64,000 nucleotides of DNA from positions 198,543 through 262,542 of the forward strand of contig NW_019091709.1 of NCBI RefSeq assembly GCF_001949145.1, read 5' to 3'. Positions 12,225 to 24,200 of this stretch are shown piece by piece. Position numbers and translations under genes: made by a program. Numbering within the stretch: the stretch's first letter is position 1; every line of letters starts with the position of its first letter. The notes under the pieces are model-generated. The model made no database searches. It saw nothing but the letters and a program-made list of their open reading frames with translations, and was not told the origin of the DNA. Origin of the DNA: Acanthaster planci. Lineage: Eukaryota; Echinodermata; Asteroidea; Valvatida; Acanthasteridae.

Positions 12225-15200
12225 CTGAATCAAAATTAGAACGGAAAACTTAAAAACGCCCTGGCTGGAAACTTCTTTGCAACATGTCAAAGCAAGCATC
12301 ATGGGCATGGGCGGAAATCCGAGGGGGGACACGTCCCCTCCATGAATTTGGTACGGGGGGCACAGTGTCGAATGTCCCCTTCATATTTTAAGCAAAACAA
12401 AATACTAAAGGAATTGATGGATGGAGGATTTTCCCTTTTGAGCTTTCATAAATGGAATAAGATAATAAACACCATATGCACAAAAAAGTGTAAATGGATG
12501 CCCCCCCCACGGTCAGGGAGGGATTTCCGCCCATGTTCATGGGACTTATTTTTTCATAAACTTTAACTGTAAAGAGATCAGTTATAATGCTGTTTAGCAT
12601 CAGTGTCTGCAACTTTTAAGTTTCAAGTGTATTTCGCCACAAATTGATACATTTGCTTTGAAATAGTGAAACAGGTCCGTATGCAATCCGAGAATTTAGG
12701 AAGTTTTATAGGACTTTTGTGGGAAATATTCACTCTCACTGTATTATGTCAAATATGTATTTGTGAAGGGCTTAATCGTCTCTTCAATTCAGAGCTCTTA
12801 CACTTGCTGGGTACAATCAGCTTGGACGATCCAGATCTCCCGACGATGAGGTAGAGGTCGCCACGGGGCATCGAAGGCTGTGAGGTGTACCAAAAGACCA
12901 AAGCTTGATTATTTTATCCTTGAGCATTTTTAACATTTGCCACAGATATACAAGGCAGCATTCAACAACTGAAGTTAGTCAGTCAGTGGCCAACTTCCAG
13001 ACTAAAATTTAGTAAAAGTCTCCTGGAAATACCTGTTCCAGAGTATAATTTAAACATTTCCTTAGTTTATCTGTGTACCGATACCAAGCTTCGGTTACGT
13101 GAATTTTCGTGTCAGCTCGGATGAAACCATGACGATTTATTGCTGCTTGAAAAAGAGCTTTGATAATTCTTACAACGACAGAAATCGTATTGAATGACTC
13201 ATAGTTTTGTGACAATGCTTTTAAACACATGCAATGAGAATAATGATTCCCAATCAATCGGTAATAAATTTGAGAAAAGAAGGATCGCTTCCTTCTTTGT
13301 ATATTTCTGGAAAAAGGACTAAATACTGAGCTTAAATTTCCCCATTACAGAGCCGGAAACTCCGCCCTTCCGAATGTCATGTTGTCTAATGCTCACAATA
13401 GTTGAATGTGCAGAGTATGAAGTCAGAAGTCTGTAGTGCCTAATTTCTTTATTTTTGTTGAAGTATACAACTGACTCTTCCTTCCAAACTTCATCCATTC
13501 AAGATGTGTGTGCTTACAAGCAAGAGCAAATTCATCCTTGTCATAGCACAGTGCCCGGCTGTCCAGTTCCGTTTTCATTCTGGCCACTTTGGTGTCCACT
13601 AAATCTTGGGTTGCCTTCTCCTGAAACGTCATGACGAAAACTTCCCTTGCCTCAATCCTGAATAACTCAGTTCCAACCTGAAAAACAAAATTGTCTGATT
13701 GTAAGTTCCCAATTGAGCATAAATATATAGGTTCTAGTTCTGTTCTGGCCGGGCTTGGCTGGGCTGGGCTGGATTGGGTTGGGTTGGGTTGGATACGGTT
13801 TGGTTGGGTGGAGTTGGGTTGTTCCCAGCCTAACCACTTCTACGGATCAAGTCGATGCAGTAGTGCTTTCATTATATACAGTTTTAGAGGTAGACATGGC
13901 GCCAGGTGGGTGTTATAGTTATGGATAGCTCGATGTCAAGGTCACACGGTACACATTGTAGAAGCAGCCATATTAGCGTTGCATGTTGGGAAACCAGCAT
14001 TGAGCCAGAGCGATGACCGTTTAATCTACTTGCCTCAGTGGGTTCAGGGGGGTTTCGTTGAGCTTCTGTAGGCATGTGGAACATTAGATTATAGGTGAAG
14101 TCACATCCCTCAGGCGGATTCTCTTTGGACTTATGGACAAGCACTACTGGTGGAACACGTGTGATGTTCTCATTTCGACTGTTGGCACCTGTTGGTACAA
14201 AAAAGTAAGAAAATTCCCTTAATTATATGCCAGTGACAATGAGCATGACAGTTGCATAAAACTGCGACAAGATTGCAAATAATACCTATGGTTTGAAATT
14301 GGCATTGACAAAAAGTACTGGGATAAGAAATTAACAGCGGAAAGAATGACCAACCGATCCATAAAATGCAAAATGCTACAGTAAAATCTAACCTCTGAAG
14401 TAGCGGTGAAGAGGCATGTATGCCGTGCTGTATGCAGCGCTCATGTTGCATGTGTTTGTCCTGCGGAGAACGTAGAGGTTGCCAGAGAAGTGTCGCCTCT
14501 GGATGTCATCGGTCAGGCTCTGCAGCACGCGATAGCTGGGACAGTCTTTGCCTGTACATATGCCCGTTTTGCGAATAAACGACGTTACCGTAGCTCAGTG
14601 TAATCACGCCTGGCCCTACAGGTTACCCAAGGACATGCAGTTCAGCTCAACTGTTTGTGCATTTGATTTTGATAGCATAATTCTGCGTTGAACGTTTGGC
14701 TTAAATTAATACACCTGGTAAATAAGCCAAAAATTGAACAAAACTTAAATTCATCCGTAAAGTATTGGCACAGCTACCATCAATGAAGCAGGACTGAAGG
14801 GTGTCCCCTAAAAACGCAACGCAAAAGTAACGTCTTTTTCCAAAAAGACTGCCACAAATTATTCTTATTCATAAGTCTGTGTCAACTTAAAACTTATAGC
14901 GTTTTCCAAATCTGCTGAGATCTTTTAATTACGTAACAATTCATTGGTGAGGGGGCTCTGCCTGATGGAAAACAAGATTCTTCAAAAAGTATACACAACA
15001 CATCTTTGTGCCTAGTCTTCAATAAAACTTTTCTGACCATACATATTAGTATCATGCAGCTTTCCTGAGATGTAAGACTGTGCCCATTTAGAAACGTCTT
15101 ATGTGCTCCACGGTTACAGACATAAATTGCGCTAACGTGTCTATACTGGCTTGTCACATTAGGATTTCTACACAATGCTCCACATACCTCGATGTTCGCA

Positions 15201-18200
15201 GGGAGGAAATTCTCCTTCTTCTAATGTGCACTGTGGAGTTTTAAGGTGCGGGTCCATGTACACGAGGATGTCATTGCGACGACCAAAAATCTGGGTGGAA
15301 CTGTAAAAAAAAAACCCAATGAAATAAGTTTGGAGAACAGACGCTGTAGACAAAGGGTGAGGGTTTCCCAGCACCTGACCTCGCATTTCCTCTTCCTTTG
15401 TTTGTTGTTTGGGGTTCTTTGTTTTAATACGTGTCCTTCAAGGTGGATTCTGACTCTTCCTCCTTTTTTTTCTTTTTGTTAATCAAAAAGTAGGGCAAAA
15501 CCCTTTTGATTCCCGTGAACCATCAGGCTTTTCATTTGAATTTTTTTCATTGTTTAGTGTCATCGTGTCTGGTAGTTACCTCTCTTATAGCGTATAGGTA
15601 AGGTTAGAGACGTCTGTCCCCGGCAAAGATTGAGACATCACCGATACCAGCGGGGTTAGGTAGGTAAAATTATTCTCCCTTTTGGCAGGACAGACGTATC
15701 CCCACACTGCGGTTTGGGTACTAGCGTGGTGACATTCATTCCATTACTTTAAAAAATCCATTTATTTCCTTCAGTTGTACCTGCACTGCGCATTTGATCA
15801 TTTTTATGGAAACGGCGCATTCTAAATTTTCAGTTATTATTATTATCCTTATTACTGATGAAAGACAGATCCACTGAAACTGCCACATGCACTATCACAA
15901 ACGTACGGTATGTACACAGGCACCCAAAACAAATTACGCACGTACAAACTAATTCTTCAGCACATCATTTGGCAGGTTGCCAAAAAACGCGCCACCTATT
16001 GATCTGTTACTCATTGGCTGTGAAACACTGTTAGCATCAATCTAATAGACCGATTGCGCCAACTAAGTCACGTGACCTATAGTGGGTATCAAACATCAGC
16101 AAACGTATCGTCCTCCCAAAGCAAAGTGTGTCATAAGTGTCGTTCACCAGAAATAAAGCTGACGGTTGGTAAAGTACGAAGACTACTGATGGGCTGAGCA
16201 ACATGCTGAAAATCAGTTTAATGTTTGGTAAACAACAATTATGACACACGTTGCCACAGAAGGACGCCATGTTTGTTGATGTTTGATACCCACAATAGGT
16301 CACGTGACTTAGTTTGTGCAATCGGTCAATTTCGTTCCACTTCTATAAGCTGTTCATATGAGGCAGCTGATGCCGGCTGACCAATGGAATTCTAAAGTCC
16401 TCTTTCTTAAACAAGATCATGCTTACTACTTCAGTCCTCATTACTTATCAATTAATACTCACTAGTAGTACTGATTTCTGGCCCACCGCCAGGAACTCAT
16501 ATAAGACTCGCCAGCTTCATCGAGGAGGTTCTGCAACCTTATCAACATTTGCTGGTCTTTGAATTCGAAGGTGAAGCCGGTGTAGTTCAGAGCGAACATG
16601 GTGGCTGCAGGCTCATCTAAAATGCTCACCTGTCAGGTAGACAGTGTTTAAAGAACAATGCATATCAAAGGTTATAAGAGCATTCCCAACATTTTTGGAG
16701 TAAGTATGGTAATATTACTACATTATATCCTACGGTTGTCACCCTACGAAAACAAAGTAAAACCGCAGATACTTTTTAAACATGAGGCTTATTTGGATTT
16801 CCTTCAGGAATGATTTCGGTCAGTTTTAAATTTTATGATCAAACGTGCAGAGGGAAGCATAGTAGTAGCACAGGGTAGCAGTGGTGTTAAGTATTTCTGG
16901 GATTTGCAAACGGCCACAGCTTTCAAACTTTCATAGGGTGTAGATCTTATTGAAGAAGGGGGCTAACAACGGATTCATGAAAATACGATAACCACAAACG
17001 TTTGATTACAACTGGGACTTCGAAAACAAATTTGAATCAAAAGTCTGTAATGTAATAGAAGCCAAATTGTGGATACGCCATTTAACTGTTTCTCAGTTCC
17101 CAGCTTGTCTTTATCTCAGGATGTGACTGTCTTTCAAAACGATACCCCCTTATACGGGCCAAAAGGGCTCCGAAATGCTCCAATAAGTGGGCCAATTGAA
17201 TGATCTCAAACGTTTGGATCGCAGTATATGGCTTACCATTAAGCTGACTATAAACTTCAAATTCAGGGGACAAAGTCCTATCATACTCACGGCAGGGTCC
17301 AACGGTTCCGGGATGTTTTTATACAACTCTGGCGGCAGATAATAAGCGTACGTGTAATCCCTGAACACTTCAAATATGTACGGTGACTTGGGCCATTCCT
17401 GCGTTATTCGGACCGGGTATGTATTCTGGATCTTCACACCTGAGAAATAAATCAGCAATACAGATTGGAAACCAACAACCTTGTTTAGGAAAGGGGTTAC
17501 ATTTCAATATTCAGGTTACCTTTTTCAATTAAGTACATGCCAAAGCACGCTCAGAATCAAATGTCCACCAAAATCTGATTTGTAAACACAAATGATTTTG
17601 TTGTTTCATTTAAACTACCAAAAATGTGAAAAAGGTTTCTCCACTTACTAAAAGTATGGGTGTTGAAAACTTGTCTCAGGATAGATTGATTTTAGACTTG
17701 ATTTGATTTTATGTGCGTGAGTGGGGGCGTTTGGGTATGTTCATTTGTTTGTTTGTTGGGTTGTTGGGTTCTTTGTTTTTTTGTTTGCTTGTTTGGTTTT
17801 TACAATTTAGAAAGTTTTGATATTACCACTTCCAACCGCAATCTGTATCTCTGTGTCTCTCTTTCCAGTTCTCTCCCTTTTTCTCCTTCAATATGTAAGC
17901 CTTACCCTGATCATTATTCCCATCGAAGTATCTGTCCAGCTTCGGGAAAGCGTCAAATTTCCCCACATCAGAAGACACAGCGTTGACGGTGGTCGATATC
18001 CACACGGCCCGCTTATATTCCCTGGCATCGTACTCGGTGGTCCTGGAGGAGCAGAGCTGCTTGTACTCGGGCTCAGACGAACTGGTGATAACGGCCGCCG
18101 TAACCCCGGGCCTGGGGGCGGCCGGGACGGTCTCCCGGGGCGCACAGTTTGGCGTGGCAACGTTAGGGCTGAACAGAAGCAGGACCTCATTTTGGCGACC

Positions 18201-21200
18201 TGTCACTTCCCAACGCCTGGATGGGCATCATTACAGAAAAAAGTAGAATATCTTCCGTGAATTGTCAGAATTGGGCAATCGGTGCTGTCCATCGATTTTC
18301 TGTGCAAGAATGACTGAAAGAATTAAGCCACGGAGAACAAAGGAAATCGACAAAATGAAGTCGAAGTCGACGATTTCCTTTCAAAATAGCTAGGTGATAC
18401 TTTATTAAAAACGTCATAACTTTATTAATTTGGACGCTGCCAACATACACGTTGGGCCGACTCACAGTCAACGTTCGGGCACCGATACGGGCTTTCACGA
18501 GGCAACTAGTGTATCGAGGACTTTTTCTGGAACAACTGAAACATTGTTTTCCCAATCCTACACCCCTTAGAATCCTCCATCAACACCAAAGCAAGTTACT
18601 AGTGCCGTTCATGAGGTGTTGGAGCTTTTAACAAAGAAACATGGGCAGTGCGTGCCCCTAGGAGGGGCAAGTTGCACCCTTGCCCTCCCCGCTATATACA
18701 CCGTACTACGATGTCCTAAGGTTATCAAATCCGAATCCTATGTCAATACCCCCCACCGTACCCTCCCCCCAACAAAACCCCTCACGTATTGTAGACGTCG
18801 ACAAAGAAGAACTCGCGTTGGTATTCTTCTCGCTGCTCATCCAGAAGATTCACCAGCTCGCCCCGCTTTTGGAAGTCTAAGAAGGCGTAGTTGTAACTTG
18901 GGAAGGTGATGACGAAGTACTTCCGTGCCTGTTCTCTGAGGATAACCACCTGTGGGAGGGAACAGAAGGTGATGGGCTATGCCGCTGGTTTGTCCTTTTC
19001 AGCCTTTAGAGGCCAGCTTTGCGTGGGGGTGGTGTGAATGTTGGTTTTACCTGCCTCTTTGAAAAAGAGTTTAACTTAACTCCCTAAGTAGTTAAAAGAT
19101 CAATTTAAATCTGTCCCCCTCAAGGTGAATTTGTCCCCTGCCCAACGGTCCTGTCCCCCTGAGAACGTGTCCCCCGTGCATCATCACCAAAACTGTGTAC
19201 TGAGTCGCTTTATTAGACAAACACCGTGCTTTTTCAGGATTACTCGTTGCTTCAAAACACGACGACTGGATGAGGAGCCTGATCAGGTATCCATGGCGAT
19301 TCAAGTCTGAAAATGTCTGCATTTGGTGTGCTTGAAGGCCAGCAGTGATAGTTTGAAGCGTGCGCGGACACTTTTAACCGGTTCTATATGCTTCGCGCAA
19401 TGCGGAGCGGCGAGGCGGCATGATGCCAAAGCAGTCCTTCCTCTAAACAAGCATCAACGATGACAGTAAAGTTAGTTTGGCACTGGACACTCAAATAGGT
19501 TTGTACAGAGAATGTCCAATGTCGAGAAAAATCAGACATTCCCTGTACAATCCTATGGGAATGTCCAATGTCAAATTTAACTTTACTGTCATGCAGCTAC
19601 GATAGCTCTAAGCGATGGCTACACGACCCCGCGCCGAGAGACTGAGACTTAACACGCGCACAAGAAGTCTGCTGACTACGCTCCCTTATCTGATTTCTTG
19701 CAGAAACAAGAAACATTGCAGAAACATTTAAATCTCATGCCCCCTTGACAACTTGATGAAGGGCTGAAAAAAATGACGGTATTTTATGTGGATTGAATAT
19801 TGGTAATTCACAATAGTGACCCTCTAATAGTTTGCAACATGTTGACTAATCACAACGCGCAAACTCTGTCGACCCTTCCAATTAAACGCGCATTGGGTTG
19901 ATAGATTTTCTTGGAGGCGCACTATTGTGAAACACCCGTATTCATCAATCTGATTCGAAAATAACAAGTTCTGTGTGGCCAAACAAGGGGGGCAAATTAC
20001 CTATAGAGACGACATAACCTGGTCTGGAGGAGGACAGATACGGGGCGAGGGGGACACTTTTACCTAGGTAAATCTGTCCCTCGGACAGTTGCCAGGGGCA
20101 GACCGTTACACTGCTAACCCACTTGACTTGAGCTGCCTAATTTCACGTGACCTTTCGACTGTCTCCAGCGGTTTCCAAATGTCCCAAGATTGGACCGTGC
20201 ACAGTACATAAGTCCTCAAGAAAAATTAAAAAACACTATGTGGAGTTTTGAGGTTTCTTAAGTAGCATACTGAAACAATTCTCCATCACAGGTACGTATG
20301 GGCCTCGGGCTGGACCAAATTTCCTAGACGGAGGCTCCTTTGGTACCAACTGCGCATCGCTACCAACAAAATGAATACTCCCGACCAAAGCAGCTCTTTT
20401 AAACGGATGAGGGGTCCTTCTATTTGAGAAGGATTGACTATGTTACCGTACCTTCATAGCACCCCTTCATGTCATTGACACTCGGGCATGAAAGAAAGTG
20501 TGTACTCACATCAGTGTCATTGGGCTCAGGTGGGTTTGCGTGCAGTTCAGGTGGCAAGTACATATAGTACACGAGTGTCTTCTGCTCGATGTCAGGCCCC
20601 CAACGGCTTGTTGACGGAGGACTCTTCAAACGCAGTGGGGTCGTCATCCGTATTTTGAGACCTGAAGCAAAATGACAGGTAATCGTCCATGTACTCTGGT
20701 CATCACGTTAGCTTCAAGAGCTCTGCTTCAGATCGCAGTGAGAGATTCAGGACTTTCCAGAGCGAATTTTACACGCTCTGACTAAGGTTGGCTTTATTTC
20801 TTGTGCCCAATATTTTTAAAGTTACTTTATGATGAAATACTGGAGGACATCCTTAATACTTAGTCTGAATCTCAAGAATTTAGGAAGACTACTGAAAAAT
20901 ACAGAGAAACACAAACCGACAAGATGTAAAATGGTGTCTAAAATGCATCGCTCATCATAGCAAGACAGGTCGTCACAGGTAAAGCTTGACTAGTTTGAAC
21001 GCAAGAGGTATATCACTGGATTATTTTGGAGCCACGTAAAAATGCACCTGGGGGCCACGGGCACCCCTCAAAAGTGAGCAAGGTTTTTTCTGAAAAGAAA
21101 ATAATGTGAGAAAGGCGGTTTAAGGTCAATTTTATTTCCATTCCTTAAATTTTTTTTAATCCAACATGTTGTCTCATCCTCAAAAAAGGGCAATAGAAAA

Positions 21201-24200
21201 TTACACGAAGAAATCCAAATTCTTTGTACCCCCCAAAATACAAGTTGGCTCCCCTCCCCCAAATTAGTTCTGAGTCTGCCCTGACGGTTGATGGTGGAAT
21301 CAACCGAAAGCAGAAGCACTCTTCGAAATGGACAGGACTAGATGACATCCTAGATGGCGCTATTCAGGGTATACTCCTTTAACTGACTGCTAATGGCAAA
21401 AGTATGGCAAAAAGGGGCTGGGTGCCGCAGCCCCACATGTGCCCGTTAGGTATACACTCCTGGTCACGGGCGTAGCGAGGTGAGGGTGCAATGGGGTGCT
21501 TCCCCTTCCCCCCAATGCACTAATGAAAAGGGGAAACACAACAGGGAAAGGAGCCAATTGGGGAGACAGGGGGTGAAAATCACCAGTTGCTTGAAAATAC
21601 CCTAGAAGTGGTACCCATCCACGGCCAATTGCTTCTCGGTTGGCTGCTTGTGAGTGTTTCCCTGAGAAATTTTCCCTTTTGAAAAAGTGCTTCCCGGAAA
21701 AAATCCCGGTGACGCCCATGCTCCTGGGCAGACCTACAGCTCATAGCAGTTTGTTACTAATGTGGCATCCTATTTTTAAAGCCCTGCAAACTAGTTAGAC
21801 CGTTCTGTTTTGAATTTTGTTTATCTCTTTTAGTGTTTAGGGTTGTTGCTGTCGCTGCTTCGCAGCTGTCACACCGCAGTCATCGATAAGTTGTTGTCAT
21901 GGCAGAGTTGTAATGACTCGAGTCAACGACTCTACTCGAGTCTGACTCGAGTTGCATTTTTGGGTGACTTGACTCGACTCGAGTCTGCTGTAAAATGACT
22001 CGACTCGACTCGAGTCACAAAAATCAGTGACTCGTTACAACTCTGTGTCGTGGCCGGCTGTCACCATTCTCACTGCGTGGCTGCTGGTGCACATGTGTTT
22101 ATCGTCGTCGATTTGTATGAAAGGCATTATTTTGTTGGTTCTTACTTACCACGATCGTTTCCACCGTTGAAGTAGTTCTCCAGTTTTGGTCGGGCAAACA
22201 GAACAGCAACATCGCTGTAAGGGCTATTCACGGTCACAGCCACCCAAACGGAAGCACCGTACTCCCTAGCCTGATAACCAAAGGACACTCGGGGATCGCA
22301 GAGCTCCTGGTACGGTGGGAAAGGCCGGTAATTCAAAATCGGGTTCGGCTCCCTTTGAGAAATGAAATCATGATGACAATTTCATCATAACTGTTGTGAA
22401 TCCATGCATTCCGGCCCAAGTGGAGTAGGGGGGGGTCATAAATTGCCCTCTCGGGAAACATGTCTTTGTTGTTGTGGTTTGAAATTTAAGCGCCAGCATT
22501 TTAGAAACGGTACGAGGTAGGCACAGGTAAATCCCGCCTTCTTTTCATCCTGAGGAACCAATCAGAAGCCAGCATGGCATTTGGGGAGGGGTGTAACTTA
22601 GGAGATGAGGAGGAAATGATAGGATGCAAGAGGTTCCAAGTTACCCGGCACTCCCTGCTAGTCTCCCCATTCCTTCCCCACATACCCCCACAATGCTGGT
22701 TTTTCATTGGTCCATCAGGAAGAAAAGGGGAGGGGCTTAACCTACATTGACTTGACGCACTGTACATGTACATCACACCGTCTAACACTGTTTATACAAC
22801 GTTGGAAAACCAAAACTGAAATTTCGTGTCCGATGAAGGTATATATACATCGTGAGATTTACTTCCTAAAAAGATAAGATCGGGCGTACGGGGTAGACTG
22901 ATCGCGACCGTGATACCTACAGCATTTCAGAATTTTCAGTATCTCCGCTCTTTGTATTTCCCAGAGTTGATGAGTACATGCGATTCACAATAGCGCGCCT
23001 TCAAGAGTTTGGAACGCGTTGGCTAATCACAATGTGCCAAAACTGTCGACCCTTTCCAAACGCACATTGGGTCGATAGTTTTCTCGTACTGCAATTGGCC
23101 AACGCGTTTCAACCTCTTTGAGGCGCTGTTTTGTGAAACGCCCGGAAAGCCAAACACGTGAATTGCTTCCCACGTCATGAAAAAAAATCACTAGACTATT
23201 GTAGAGGTCATCGTATCACTCTGCCTTACACACATTCTGCTGAAAATGATTCTCTCTATCAACTCACCAGCCAAACCAGCTTCGAACAGAATTCCAGGAA
23301 TTGGTGAGCCATGACCACACACTACCGGTTTGTGCCTACAAGATAAAGTGAGATTAATTACAACCATGAGAGTTTGTTGACATCGAACATGCATTTCTTT
23401 TTTATTTCGAATCGACATAATTTGCAACTGATCTAAACAGAAAGCACTGTTTGATTTAATATTCAATGACATTGAAAAAAAAAACAGGCATGCATTAAGG
23501 AAAACGAACCAAATCACGGATGATCACGTTGCCTATACGTCTGCACTGGTAAGCAAGAAGCTATGGCTTCCGAATACTAACCAATCAAGTTTATGTTGTT
23601 TTTTTGGCAATATTCAGACCACACAGAGAATAAGGTATGAATAATTCTAAACGTTGACGTAAGGGGCAAAACCTGGAATAGAATTAAATTTAATTAGACA
23701 AAGAAAAATTGAAAATATGCATGACTGTTGATCAGTGGCGTATCCAAGGGGGGGAGGCAGTAGGCAACTTGCCTCCCTGATTTTTTTTTTTACAAATAAT
23801 ACTTCATCGGAAAGAAAGTAATCGGTATATTTGTCAAATATTAGCACCAGAACCCTAAGACAACGCCACCATGAAATAAAAGCAAGGAAGTCAGGACCGC
23901 GAGCAAGGTTTTTGATATTTGTGTGTCCCCCTAACATCATGTCAGATGAGCCCGAAGCCGCATTCGCTTTTGAATCCCCCCCGACACCAAAAGCTGGATA
24001 CGCCGTTGCTGTTAATGTTTTTGATTTCTGTACCATCTGCTAGGCGTAGACCGGAATCAGACTAGTGAACTGACACCGGCGAACTCGAAAGTCCAGTTGT
24101 TCAGATGCCTGGATACCGGGTCAGCGCTACCTTTTGTACTTCGCCCTACTTCGGCTTGATAAATTGAAGGGTAGCTGCAATCAGTTTTTCTTTAACACAA

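Larger units (their letters stand above)
12802..14551 (-). other. SOUL domain 3 of the tetra-SOUL protein
   Basis: Exons 14551-14393, 14188-14034, 13677-13518 and 12877-12802 give CPSYRVLQ, HRYFRGANSRNENITRVPP, CDFTYNLMFHMP, RNPPEPTE, VGTELFRIEAREVFVMTF and PHRREIWIVQ. It is more diverged than domains 1 and 2 but has the same order of blocks. It is rich in Cys. The b/c junction uses a GC donor at 14033-14032. Confidence 0.82.
18162..22352 (-). other. SOUL domain 1 of the tetra-SOUL protein
   Basis: The domain spans exons 22352-22150, 20661-20510, 18949-18786 and the start of 18216-17906. It reads FGYQAREYGASVWVAVTV, NYFNGGNDRG, LKIRMTTPLRL, YLPPELHANPPEPNDTD, VVILREQARKYFVITF and TGRQNEVLLLF. 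These match, in order, the strand, helix and RRNEV-type blocks of the family. The a/b exon junction is phase 1, after GGNDR, exactly where the single-domain gene also has a phase-1 intron. Confidence 0.85.

Noticed and set aside
18265-18555. 96-codon - strand ORF upstream of a SOUL exon
   Set aside because: It is intronic; the exon beginning at 18216 has a good acceptor and this ORF adds no domain sequence.
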